Positions 14,719 to 27,894 of a stretch of 64,000 bases of DNA are shown piece by piece. How positions within the stretch are numbered: the first letter of the stretch is position 1; the number at the start of each line of letters is the position of its first letter. The position numbers were made by a program, and so were the translations under genes. Under the pieces are notes generated by a model. The model saw nothing but the letters and a program-made list of their open reading frames with translations. It was not told where the DNA came from and made no database searches. Source of the stretch: Brachyhypopomus gauderio (Eukaryota; Chordata; Actinopteri; Gymnotiformes; Hypopomidae); the NCBI RefSeq assembly GCF_052324685.1, contig NC_135222.1, forward strand, positions 6,533,914 through 6,597,913, given 5' to 3'.

Positions 14719-17170
14719 TGTAACTACCCTGGGTCAAGGAGAGGAGGAAAGACGTGGGAGACATGGATACAGGGACACGGCTATTCAGTTCTTCTTTCAC
14801 TCTTCAGAGATGTTCTGCTGCGCAGCTCCGCGTTCGACCTCGCTCGCTGCGTTCGGTAGCTCGCTGGTTCTTCCGGTAGCTCGCGTCTCTCCACTGAGCA
14901 GATGACGCACAGCCACACCCCCACCGACACATGATCCCACTGTCCAACTCAGGACAGGGAACCAGCCAGCAGGAGAAACCAGTGGGTGATCTGCGCATCA
15001 TCAATCTTCACGTGACGATGCCGCTGGAATGGGGGCAAGGTCTCAAAAGTAGTAAGAATGAATATGAAGTGCTTGCTGGCTACACAGTCCTTCTCTATGG
15101 TGCTGCACGTTGTCTCATGCATCGATGGCTTTTGACTAATGTGCAACACTGGGTGCTCCTCTCCCCTCAACCACCTGGGACAAAATGACCTCCAGCCCTG
15201 TGTCCAACACATCCATCTGCAAATAAAAGGGAGAGGAAAGACAGCACGCCACCACAGAGGACCAGAGGAGCCGGATGAAAGCTTGTTAGTACGGCTCCAT
15301 CCACTGTAATGGATCAGGACATTCCTTGTGCGAGCGATCAGTCAGTAGGATGGTGATGTCCGAATAGGCACAATACTACAACTGCAGCCAGCAGTAAGAT
15401 TGAGAGTTATGGGATCCCTTAGACCCAGCTCACCTCCCACAGGAACCACTGTTTCCAGAATAACTGAGACCACACCCCTGGGGAGGTTGAGGTGGTCAGT
15501 TTGGAGTGCTTTGAACCAATCTCTTCACCTCACCTCATAGTGGACCTCCACTATGCATCATGTGACCTTGAACAGTTCTTGTCACTTCAAAGGTAATTTA
15601 GATCTCAATATGATCACTTTATTTCCCTGTGCAAAAACACACAGCTGGGTGGGCTTAGCATTCTTGGGGCTGAAGCAAATTCTTCTTGCACTAAAGGGCA
15701 AGAACTTACTGTATTCCATTCTTCCCAAATGAAGGTTCCTCCCATCAGATGGTATGAATGACATCTAGAATGACTCGGTTCCTGTGCCTATACAATAATT
15801 CAAATGGGGAAAGTTCTTTGGAGGCTCGTGGGTCCTCTTGCATGACCAAAAGCAGGGAATCCAACCACTTATCACAACCCTCACTATTCTTGTGTATGAA
15901 CTTCCAAATCCTATTTTAAGAGAGTGGTTAAACTACTTGACTAATCCATCCATTTGGGGATTGTGGTCACTGGTGTTAATCAATTTATTCCCCAGTAATT
16001 TTCTAAATTTGGATGTTGTGCTGTGCATGAAAGACATCCAACATGGTCCATATAAATTATTTCAAAGAGGACCTCAATTACTCTGGGGATGGCTGTGAGG
16101 TTAACCAGCTGACATTCGCATCCCAAACGATAAACATTAAAAATGGGCCATTAGCTTATAGCAACACATCTCCCCTTATAGCACAGCATCTCCCATCAAC
16201 TGGGTGACCATCTATTCCATTTGTGTGTCCTGCATCACTCTGTCATCTGTCAGATGACATACTCATACAATCTGTCATCAGTGATCAAAAAGTGTGGATA
16301 TGACCCCCGGCTGGAGCACCTGACCATCAATTATTCTCACTCTGTCGTGCGTGGTCTCATTCCAGGACTGTGGTGCGGCGTGGAGAATGTAGTGGGGATT
16401 GAAGAAGAAGAAGAAGAAGAAGGAGGAGGAGGAAGGAACAGGAGAACAGGGAAGAGGTTTGGGGTAGTGCTCTTGTCTCTGAAGAGTTTCAGAGAATGGA
16501 GACTGAGGGATTTCCAGTCCCTGTGTTTGCCATGAGACGGTTGTTTGCCAGCAACTCTGAGCAGTGACACTGGAACCATTCAACTGCCCCCAAGCAGGCG
16601 GGGAAATGTTCCTGAACCATCTAGATGACAATGACCGATGAATCACATTCTCTGGTGAGAGGCACTGTCTGCAGCAGTCCTATGCAAGGTCAAACTCCAT
16701 AAGCTCCAGCATCTGAAAGCTCTACAGGTATTCGACTTGCCTGCTGCAGGACGTCTTTTTTAAGGGTGTCTTACATCAGTTTTCAGCCTCTGGCTTTTCC
16801 CCACAGCAGAAAATACAGGCGCCCACTTGGTGAACTTGCCCAGAGGAGAACTTCATCATGGCATACGAGCATCTTAAATCCCAGGTTTCGGCACCACAGT
16901 GTAACCACCCTGGACTGGGGAGAGAGGAAGGACGTGGGAATGAACACAGGGAGTTTTATACATTTGAGATCAAGCAGGTCTACCAGGATATGGATTCCTT
17001 GTGGCTTCTACCAATTTAGTTCTTTTGATTTGTTTCTGCATTGTCTCTTTCGTGCAGCTCTCTCTCTCTCTGCATCCATTTGCTCCACTGATTCATCTGA
17101 GCCGTCTCTCAGAGCACAGTTGATCCTGCCTCCACTGCCACCACACTATAAATAACCATCTGTGTGGACC
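14719..17170 (-). mobile_element. Fossil Ty3/Gypsy LTR retrotransposon, antisense
   Basis: Related sequences starting TGTAAC lie near 14719 and 16900, consistent with diverged terminal repeats of roughly 200-270 bp. Between them, antisense to the plus strand, are stretches resembling fish Gypsy pol: an RT/RNase H-like part near 14950-15230 and an integrase-like part near 15750-15880. A primer-binding-site-like stretch abuts the right-hand repeat, which fits a minus-strand element. It is heavily broken, with many breaks and no long open frame, and much internal sequence is lost. The divergence of the ends suggests an old insertion. The outer right border is approximate. Confidence 0.65.
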
Positions 17171-17933
17171 TGGGTTTTAGGATTTACACAGGGATCTCCA
17201 ACGCATCATCACCATTGTGATGTCACCCCTTGATTAAAATGTAAGTTGGGAAGTCTACCACTAACTGAAACTTACATGCCTAATTTTTGTAGCACATGGT
17301 CACAGGTGGTATGTACGTATTCTAATTATCTTCTAATTAATTCTGAAATTGTTATTAAGCAAATTTAACAAATGTATGCATGTAAGAATGGTATAATAAA
17401 TTACATTTACAGTAAGACAATGTATATGCTTTCACTGTCTGTGATAAACTTTGTTTCTCTTTTGTAATGGTCATCTGGGGTGCCACCAGGGATTTTTGAA
17501 AAGATATGAAAAGATATTACATTGGGCCCCAATGAAAAAAAAATCTAATGTCAGTCATGGACCCTTAGGATCATCCTAGCTAATTTAAAAAAGAAATTCT
17601 TATTCTGCTTCACTTCACTTTCAGACCTCAATCCAATTAACTAAAGTAATTTTCCAAAAATGAATATTTTTCACAGAGATAATTGGGAGAGAAGAGGTTT
17701 TATACCAAGGTTTGAATAGAATAAAAAAGCCCTGGTTTTTCCAGATGACCTCTAATGACTCCAGTGACTCCGATGTTCAGCCAGACAGCAGTCAGCAAAT
17801 ACCACGTCTCTCATGTAACAACATCTAATAGTGACACGGCGACCCTGAAAGGATACGTAGTGGTGGAGGGTGAGAAGGAGAGAAAAGGAAAGAGAACGGC
17901 AAACCCAAAGAGGTGGTCATGATTTAGATAGGG

Positions 17934-17934
<1 letters not shown>

Positions 17935-18032
<98 letters not shown>

Positions 18033-18048
18033 TGAGAGAGAGAGAGGA
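17935..18048. repeat. Compound microsatellite (TG)n(AG)n
   Basis: About 46 bases of TG are followed directly by about 68 bases of nearly pure AG. It is a simple sequence; the frames across it are artefacts. Confidence 0.95.
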
Positions 18049-21000
18049 GCTCATTTGAATGATGTTTGATCTATAGGGATGATTTATTATGGAGTGTGTG
18101 TCCTCCACATGCTGATAACGGTAGACGTTTGGTGTCTGTCTACAGTTTTGCCAGAGCACTGACAGCAGTGCATTTTATTCCTCCAGTCCTAATAAGATGG
18201 GGAATTAACTGGACATGAACTGCACCTCAGTTGTATGTCAGTCCAAAGTGTCCATATTAAAACTTACATATCATACATATCATACACACAAACCACTGAA
18301 ACACGAAGATACAAGAGAGCACCCAAAGCAATCTCTTACAGCATTTTATTAAAAATAAGTTGCAATAAATCATAGCTGTTTCTCTCTGTATTTAGGCATT
18401 TCATCAGCCTGTTTACCACATGATGACCTAGAATTTACCAATGTGTTAGGGAAGGTTGAAAATAAAGGACTATTTTAAATATGGCTTGCTTTATTATCTT
18501 GACACTCATTTCAAAGTTGATATGTTTACTCTTGGGTTGTTAGAATACAGATTATTACAGTGATAGAACTAGGTCATGACTTTTACATCGTGAATAGGTC
18601 TGCTTTTGAAAACTGAATTTCTATAATATGTATAAAATATAAACAGGCAATATATGTGCATGAGAGTAATGTTTTAATTGCTTATTAACAAATTAAACAT
18701 GCATGCATACTGAACAGATCATTTAAACACAGTTCAAGAAGATGATGATGATGAACATGAAGAAGAATGCTTGGCCTCCAATAATTAGCTGGGGGTTTCT
18801 TCATCTTATTCATGCTTGCACTCTTGGCTGACAGGCTAAGAAAGGAAATTAAATCATCCAGAATCAGTTTGAATTAGTATCAGATATGATCCTACTGTGA
18901 AGTGATGGGTTTATGTGTGTTCATATGAATCCATCGACAGACTTCTCAGAACTAATGAGAACCAGTAGGATGAATCATTGTTTTAACAGCAGTAAACAAA
19001 GGATCCAGGCCAAGATTCATGCATGAACCACGTGTTTCCAAAAACACTGAAAAGTTGGGCAGTGCCAAATCATGAAGGAACCACACAGTTTCCCCAATCA
19101 AGATGGAGTCCTGGTCGAATAAGCTCTCTTTCCCATATAAGCAACATTTTCAGTGGTTCATGAACAACGGTGTGAACCAGGACATAGCAGGTGAGAGGGT
19201 TGTTGTGTCATGTCATTGTGTAGTACGGTACATCCAGACTACACAACCCATGGCACTGAGCAGTACCAATGGGAGACTGGGTAGACCAGTATGGATATAC
19301 TGTGGCACTAAATACATATTATCAGTACCAGTGGGACTTGTTGCCTTAGTCATTGGAGAGACCAGGGTGGATTTTATAGGTTAGGAGGTGGCTGTTTTGG
19401 GGTGTTGCAGCAGGTAAATATATAGGGATATTAATGATAATACTGGCATGATTAATGTGTGTACTGTTGGTGTAGTGGGGAAAAGGCCGTGTTGAACTGG
19501 TGGCACTGAGAATGCATTAACAGTGTCAGTGGGGCTGGCTTACAGACTAGGTCACCAGGACAGCTAATGTTGCATTTCCATTTAAAGAGGTGCCTGCAGC
19601 TGGTCTTAAAAGTGAGCTAGTGGGTCTTCTGGAGCTGTTGTGGGCTTAATTCAGTGTAACACCAACGGAGCGATGTGGCTTCCTGACGAGCTTATCATGT
19701 GATGTTTAGTATGAAGTGACTAGACTCTATGGGAAGCTCCAATGGTCTGGCACAAGATTTCTGACATCTTATGCTGTGTATAATTACTACTACACTAAAT
19801 AAAAGTGATTACACCATGCAGTTTCCTGCATGCTTGGTGTACTTTAACTATGAATTGTACCTCCATTCATAATATACTTTTAATTACAGATCTCAGCGTT
19901 GATCAAAATCACAGACAGAATCAGATTTAATGGTCTAGGTACACTCGTCTTGGTAAAACTTGTTGTTACATAAAATATAGAAAAAGAATGTAATGCAATC
20001 ACTTGACAGCATAATGATGTACTTAAACAAATACATACATAAAATAAACATGAATCAAACATATCGTGCAGATAATAAACAATAGACAAAAGACATAAGC
20101 AGTAACATTTGGCGAATAACAAAAATGTAAAAAATGTTTTTGTGTAAGTTAGTCCATTTTACCCAGCTGAAGTTTGAACTGATATAGGAGATATATAACA
20201 TCTGAGCAATAATCTGCCATGACAGGGAGAAGGCATACCTCATCAAATAAACACACTGGTTAGTTGAAATGCATAGTGAACATGATATTTTATGTTTAGA
20301 TGATATTTGTGCAGACAGGTTCTGCCATCTAGTGGTGCTTGGTGTCACTACAATTACAATTACAGAGCTCCACACTAGATATTCTCCCTGCGGAAATTTG
20401 CTCCAACCGTAATCCAGCACACGTGATTCAGCTAACCAAAACCCTCAGAAACATTTGTTGTACTGGAACTAAAGTCTGCATGGTAGCAAATCTCCGGAGC
20501 AGGAGCTGTCCTTAATGGAGAGGAGCCAGGACTGAAGTGTCAAAGACACGAAAGCAATGACTGACTAACACAAAGAAAACAGAAACCAGTGCAGTGCAGT
20601 ACATGTTTGCACTTTTATAGTCACTGAGTATAAACAATCCCAGAAAATGAGGAAAACCCTTTCTGTCTTCAATATCAAAACTGTTATTATAAATAAACGA
20701 TTCACTGTGAATTTCTGGCAAAGCATAATTGACTTTTCTTTTTGGCACTGTAATTGTATGCTATTTTTCTTTCCTCACATGTTAAGATTGCATTTTCAGT
20801 TCCACTGCACTAAAGTCTACAGACACAACTCGCTCACTCAAGTGCAAATGGAGGAAAACTCCCTCTGTAGCAGTTGTGTGAGTCCGGTGAGGATCGGATC
20901 ATTACGCTAAAAGGAGCCTGTTCCTGTAGCTGCACTGAATGACTGAATGACTTAGAAAGAACAGCACAGAACACACAATGTCCGGAGCCCAGTGCAGAAA

Positions 21001-21128
21001 GCAGGAAGACTATTAGAAGGGAAGATAGCATAACACCTGCTGGACAGAGTATTAGAGCCTCAAAAATTGTTCAGATCTTTTTCAGCTTCTAGAGACCTCA
21101 CACTACACACAATGACAATGTCACAGAG

Positions 21129-21282
<154 letters not shown>

Positions 21283-22534
21283 AATTTCTTTTCTGGTCTG
21301 AAGTGCTACTGATATATTAGTGTAGATCCCTAAAGCTTCTATGCACCACAGTAGGAGTTAATATGACCTACCTTGAAAGGGCTGTCTGCCAAGACAGTCG
21401 GCTACGGGTGAGAAGACCCTCACACATCTTGTTATGAAGCACCGCGCGTCCTCGTCACCAGTCAGCCCCCGTCATGCACAACATCCATTCAGAGTTGACA
21501 TGTTCAAAGGCTCGTTTTGTCTTACACGTTGGTATGCTTCAAACGGGTTACTTATAGGGTTTAGGGAGCTTATTACGTGTTATGTAGTGTATCCTTGACT
21601 GTTTACGGGACACTTTTCGTGTGTAAAAACTTTTACTTTGATCTGTGCAGAAAGTACCTGAAGTGTTGCAAACAGACCGTCCATGTTCACAGAGGGCATG
21701 ACTTCTCAACCTCCCGCCATCATCCCGTCGCCATGGATATAAGGTGGCAACAAGTCCTGGACGAGGCAGAGTCGACTCTGGCCAGCTGATGACATGTTTA
21801 CTTCTGTTATTTTCGCAATTGTAGATCTGTGATGTCCATGTTCACGTTTCCCTGTGTCATTTTTTTATTCAGGGTTCTTATGATGACATAAATATCTTTA
21901 AAATCTTACTTTATTTTAAGGAATTGGCGGACTTCGGAACTTTAATGGGAGAAAAAAATCTTTGTAAGTATAGACATAAATCGTGACCGTCAAACATGAC
22001 ATGGCTTGCTAATTGCGATACTAATATCACGAGGGACTACATTTTTCAGGTATCACGGTTAGGCTGTTACATTTTACACTTTAATCAAATATGAGGTCAA
22101 TGTGTTAAATAATCTGACATAACTATAATGTTTCGGTTTAACATTGCTGTTATTCAAGAGTGTACATGCTACTTTGTAACGGGTTTTAAATATATTGCGT
22201 AAGTAAAGTTGCGGGGGACGCGTCAGTGCGCAAGTTCCACGTCGGAACCGCACTGCACGCGCACCGCACGCGCACCGCATGCGCTACCTTTTCCTGAGCA
22301 TAGATCCTCCTCAGCACCGAACAGCAGAACTGCGAGAAATGACAAACTGACACACTGACAAGAGATGACAAACAGAACCCAATTTTAAAACCGGTTTTGC
22401 TTTGCTTGAATATAGATTTGAATATTGTTCAGGAAGAGCATAGGGGAGAGTGTAATAACTTATGTTATAACTTAATCTATAAATAATAAATCATTTATTT
22501 ACAAGTTTAAGTATATTTGTATGGCTCTTAACAG

Positions 22535-22656
22535 GACAAGAATCGTCAAGAGGGTAAATCTTCTCGAAATCTTCTGCTGTGAATCCTACCAGCCTCAGTC
22601 CTAACACTGAAGGAAGGGACTTTCAGAACCTGATCACTTTAGAACATTATTTTTAG
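22535..22656 (+). other. ptgfr: Inferred noncoding 5' exon of ptgfr
   Basis: An AG acceptor (TTAACAG) at 22534 and a strong donor (TTTTTAG|GTAAGTAT) at 22656/22657 bound a 122-bp segment upstream of the coding exon, whose own acceptor is TGATGCAG at 23138. Prostanoid receptor genes commonly have noncoding 5' exons. This is inferred from splice consensus only. Confidence 0.4.
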
Positions 22657-23151
22657 GTAAGTATAGTTATTGTACTGTAATAAAACAAATACATTTAATT
22701 ATGTACAAATAAATTATGTATTGAATTCAGTACTAGTCAAAAGTGTGAATATATCAGAATTTATGCATCTTTTCTTTTACCTTGCCTTTTTTCTTCCAAG
22801 GTAAATATGAATATAGGGAAAGTTGATATATCTTTAATTAATATATATATATATTTTATTATTTAACTTTTTTTTCATCTGCCCTCAACATGTTTTTATT
22901 TGTATATCTTTACCATTCAACTAAAATGTAAAAGAGTATCTTGAACTCTAACTTACTGTACTGGCTAGGATATATTTGTATATGACAATGCTCTTTTGTA
23001 GGTATATCTGGATAAATGTCAAAAAATAAAGGTATACAGTATAATAATGCATGCAACAAACAAGTTTTTGTTCTTCACTCATCTTTTAATCAGTTTGTCA
23101 AGGTTATTAAGTAATGCTTTTATATGTGTATGATGCAGGCTATAGTGATCG

Positions 23152-24429
23152 ATGATGTCTTATAATGGAACAATCAAAGCAGACGGCCTGTCATCAAACA
23201 GCATGTGTAATGAAAGCAGAAGCAAAGGAGATGTGGCAGTCACTTCTTCTATTGTAACTATGACAGTGGGCATTGTCTCCAACATGCTGGCTCTCTTCAT
23301 CCTTCTCAAAGCCTACCGCCGATTCCGTTTCAAGTCCAAAGCTTCCTTCTTACTGTTTGCAAGTGGCCTGGTGGTGACTGACTTCCTGGGACACCTTATT
23401 AATGGCTCCCTGGCACTCTATGTGTATGCCTCAAACAAAGACTGGGAGAGTTTTGACCCCAAGCAAGTTCTTTGTGGCTTCTTTGGTGTGTGCATGGCTT
23501 TCTTTGGTCTGAGTCCCCTCCTGCTTGGATGTGTTATGGCTGTGGAGCGCTGTGTTGGGATAACTCAACCGCTTTTCCATTCAACTGCTTGGACGTCCCG
23601 CCACATGACTAGCCTGTTGGCGTCCACTTGGCTCCTGGCTCTGCTGGTGGCTCTGCTGCCTGTGGTGGTCTGGAGGCCGTACCAGGTGCAGGGCACCCGA
23701 AGCTGGTGCTTCTTTCGCATGGCGGGGGCTCGTGATTGGTTAGATGTTCTTCTCCCCATGATCTTCTCTGGGTTGGGACTGCTAGCTCTTCTTATCTCAT
23801 TTGTGTGCAACACCGTGACTGGATTCACCCTCCTGTGGTCTACACTGCGTCGGCATCGTGATGACTATCATCGCCATCGCAAAAGCTCGCTCCATTTCGA
23901 GATGATCTGCCAGCTCCTTGCAATCATGATGGTATCATGTGTGTGCTGGGGCCCATTTCTGGTAAGACTTCTTTATGTGGTACTTATACTGTATTAGCGA
24001 TTTCTCTGTGAAACAAATGTAATGAAATATCACCTAAAAATTCTCTACTTTTGTGCATACACTAAACATTCCTATGTGTTGTTGCATCGTTTGATTTGGT
24101 CTCAGGTTACAATCATTATCCTGAGCCTCCAGGAGCAAGAACAAGACACATATGGCTACCTGCTGCTGACCGTGCGACTGGCCACATGGAACCAGATTCT
24201 TGACCCATGGGTGTACATTCTTCTGCGCAAGGCGGTCTTGAGGAGACTCTACCTACTGGTGCAGCAGTGCCATAGTCCTTTCCCCAAACACACCTTTGGG
24301 TGGCGGTTTAGTGTACTGGGGAGTTCCGTGGAGACCAGCACCACCGCCAGCAGCAGAACAGATTGCATCTGCTTGGATCGAATATTCCTGCCAGGCACAC
24401 TTATGAGACCCATAGCACAACTCCCCTGA
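23152..24429 (+). CDS. ptgfr: Prostaglandin F2-alpha receptor (FP), class A GPCR
   Basis: Two coding exons, 23152-23961 and 24106-24429, join in phase to 377 residues (human PTGFR has 359). The intron falls at the end of TM6 (WGPFL|VTII), the conserved intron site of prostanoid receptors. Visible landmarks: glycosylation sequons NGT (5) and NES (20); TM1 with [36 protein letters not shown] in TM2; ERC in place of DRY at the end of TM3; [11 protein letters not shown] in extracellular loop 2; and the TM7 signature [18 protein letters not shown], whose Arg pairs with the prostanoid carboxylate. The receptor couples through Gq to calcium release and smooth muscle contraction; in fish it responds to PGF2-alpha in reproduction. 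The similarity is to FP rather than EP1 or TP. Tandem ATGs at 23152 and 23155 are equally usable. Confidence 0.95.
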
Positions 24430-25180
24430 GCAGGATAGGGTGATCTAGTAAAGAGAGAGCCATGGATGAAGCTGGCTCCGGCTCCCAGATTGGCACTTTT
24501 GAGAAGCTTATGAAAGTCATGACTGATTGTGCATGCATTAAAATTAATCCCCGATTAAGGCTTCAGAATTAAGCAGATGTGTGTCATATTTGTCAAGCAT
24601 GCCATTTATACAGACTTACTTCAAACTCTGTGTTTTACAGATCGTTTGATTGCTGCAATGTCTCTGGTTCTGGACTATGAACATGCACCATGTGTTTGGA
24701 TAGTGCTATTAAAAATGTTGTTTATCATGTGTTTAGGTTAAGACTAAGCTTCAACTCTTCCTCTCATGAAAAAAGAAAGTACAGCAATTTTACACTTTTT
24801 AAATAGCTTCTTTATGCAGGTTTTATAGTATGGCCTGCTTTAAGTTTGACTCCATTACTTAAAGCTACATAACACTTATTCTGGCATGCCTACATGTATA
24901 AAATTGTCAGTGGATTTATATGCTTTATAAACATCAGAAGAAAATAAGCTTGAGCGTGTATCAGTCAGTAGGCATATTTTTGTTTGCAGTGTTCCTGTAT
25001 GTGCTGAAAGGTTTGATTATAATGTTATCACATTATTTATTTATTTTTAATATTTATATGATACACTTTTTAATGTTGGATTTCTAACTTGTGCTGGGAA
25101 AAAAAAAGTGTCTTATAAAGTTGTGTTGCAGTTCCAATCCCTACCAGCAGCAGTAGTATGTACCTGTAGGCTCGTAAAAT
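24430..25180. other. ptgfr 3'UTR and spacer to btf3l4
   Basis: AT-rich sequence with several ATTAAA/AATAAA-like words (for example near 24707 and 25178) that could end ptgfr transcripts. No other gene or element was recognised. Confidence 0.5.
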
Positions 25181-25262
25181 AAATGTGACGTAACGTGTGT
25201 CGTCATTTCCGTCTTCTTCCTCCGCCGCATGCTTTTTCTGACCAGCTGTGGGTAGCAGGTTT
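25181..25262 (+). promoter_or_regulatory. btf3l4: Likely btf3l4 promoter and first exon start
   Basis: A CRE-like TGACGTAA at 25186-25193 is followed by a pyrimidine-rich stretch (CCGTCTTCTTCCTCCGCCGC, from 25209) typical of transcription starts of translation-related genes. A possible donor follows near 25250-25262. CpG content then stays high to ~25860. Inferred from composition and motifs. Confidence 0.4.
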
Positions 25263-25714
25263 GTATTTATTATTTAACCCGAGAACGCTTCGGTGTTTGT
25301 CAGAACAGGTTATCCCACTGATTACACCTTTTGTACATCTTTATTTTCCGTAGATCAAGATGTCACGTGCCGTTTTTAATTTTGTGTTGACACTGCGGGT
25401 TGTCATCCTATGTAGCTGCCTAGCTAGCACAACTAGTTAGCTCGTCAGCTAAGTTAACTACCATGGTTACTGATGGCTAATAAGTTAGCCACCTAGTTAG
25501 CTAGCTAGCTCATTCGGTCGTGTTCACTTGGGGAAAATATTTTACATATGACGTTTTTCAGCTCGTTTCGTCCGTTTTGGGTGTATTGGTACTAGTCTAG
25601 AGGTGTACTGCATGGTTCGAGCAGGCTAGGCGTGCTCTACAACGGCTGGTACCGCTCCGTGCTGCATTTGTAGCCCGCTAGCAGGCTCGCCGCTGCCCGG
25701 CCATTGTGTTGGAG

Positions 25715-25814
25715 GTCCGTAAGCGGGCGGTTCGGTCCGTAAGCGGGCGGTTCGGTCCGTAAGCGGGCGGTTCGGTCCGTAAGCGGGCGGTGCGGTCCGT
25801 AAGCGGGCGGTTCG
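25715..25814. repeat. 20-bp CpG-rich minisatellite, 5 copies
   Basis: The unit GTCCGTAAGCGGGCGGTTCG is repeated five times head to tail with a single variant base visible in copy 4. Each unit carries four CpGs and a GGGCGG core like an Sp1 site. It lies in the presumed first intron of btf3l4, about 500 bp from the presumed transcription start. Confidence 0.93.
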
Positions 25815-26100
25815 TACTTCGCAGGTTTCCCGTGTTACTGATTTAACGCGAGCGAGCCTGCGATAGTTGGTTTGGTATTATTGAAACCCACAGTTTTTAT
25901 TCCACTTCTCCTAGTGGCTGTAAAAAGCAACATAATTACACCATGTAATGGCACAGATACCATAATACTCGTGTTACTGCCAAATGATTATAATATTTTA
26001 ATATATTGTATATATATATATGTATATATGTATTATATTGTGTGTGTATATATAGAACTGTTTTGTAATGCAGAAGGATGTTCAGGTGTGATGGGAACGG

Positions 26101-26376
26101 GCAGGAGGGTAGTTAGTTAGGGTTTAGTGTTTGGGCAGGAGGGTAGTTAGGGTTTAGTGTTTGGGCAGGAGGGTAGTTAGGGTTTAGTGTTTGGGCAGGA
26201 GGGTAGTTAGGGTTTAGTGTTTGGGCAGGAGGGTAGTTAGGGTTTAGTGTTTGGGCAGGAGGGTAGTTAGGGTTTAGTGTTCGGGCAGGAGGGTAGTTAG
26301 GGTTTAGTGTTTGGGCAGGAGGGTAGTTAGGGTTTAGTGTTTGGGCAGGAGGGTAGTTAGGGTTTAGTGTTTGGGC
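26101..26376. repeat. 30-bp minisatellite with TTAGGG in each unit, about 9 copies
   Basis: The unit is GCAGGAGGGTAGTTAGGGTT followed by TAGTGTTTGG, 30 bp, nearly identical in all copies; the first has an extra TTAG. Because 30 is divisible by 3, a 91-codon minus-strand frame (NPNYPPAQTL repeats) stays open, but this is a by-product. It sits ~290 bp upstream of btf3l4 coding exon 1. Confidence 0.95.
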
Positions 26377-26662
26377 TTGAGGCGTCAACTGGGCTAACTA
26401 ATGTAAAGAAAACTGTCACTAGTTATGCGTTTGCTTAGATGTCGGACATGGTTGTTTTTATGTGCTATCAAAATCTGAAATAACTCATGCCGAGTGCTTC
26501 TATGTGTTAGTTCTTTGGTAGAGTGAACTAGCCATCATTACAACTAAAATTTCTGGTCATGTAATGTTTTTATTATATGCAGCTTTAGCTGCTAATAGTA
26601 AATCTCAGATTGTTTTGTAATATGAAACTGCAGCAAAACCATTTACTTTTACAGAAGACAAC

Positions 26663-27613
<951 letters not shown>

Positions 27614-27888
27614 TTGCAGATGACATCAAAATTTGAGCTGCTCTTCGGAAGATGCTATGTTGCAGTATTTTTAAATTAGATAAGACATATCATTTCAACA
27701 CTATCCAGCAAATCAGAGACTTTTGTATTCAAAATTGGCGGTCTGCCCAGATGATAATCCTCATCAGCCTGTCTCTTGCACTTAAAAAGATGCTATGGCT
27801 TATTGTTTTGGATGAATACCACTACCAATCTTGATCATGATTTGTGTGGTTATGGAAAATTAGTCTTAATTATTTTTGTCAACAAAAC

Positions 27889-27894
27889 AATAAA
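27889..27894 (+). promoter_or_regulatory. btf3l4 polyadenylation signal (AATAAA)
   Basis: Canonical AATAAA, 276 bases after the stop, followed by T/G-rich sequence near 27908-27930. Confidence 0.6.

Noticed and set aside
18760-18840. Possible small membrane micropeptide on the minus strand
   Set aside because: The reading lacks a clear hydrophobic helix and does not match DWORF, sarcolipin or phospholamban; no splice or polyA support.
25420-25520. GCTAGC-rich stretch as a palindromic regulatory array
   Set aside because: Clusters of TAGCTAGC words recur in several GC-poor spacers of this window (also near 2180 and 58840) and show no fixed spacing.
26101-26376. Interstitial telomere array
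   Set aside because: TTAGGG occurs once per 30-bp unit and never in tandem, so this is not a telomere fusion scar.
26113-26388. Minus-strand protein of NPNYPPAQTL repeats, antifreeze- or collagen-like in look
   Set aside because: The 30-bp minisatellite is a multiple of 3, so any frame without a stop stays open. There is no signal peptide, splice logic or flanking gene structure.
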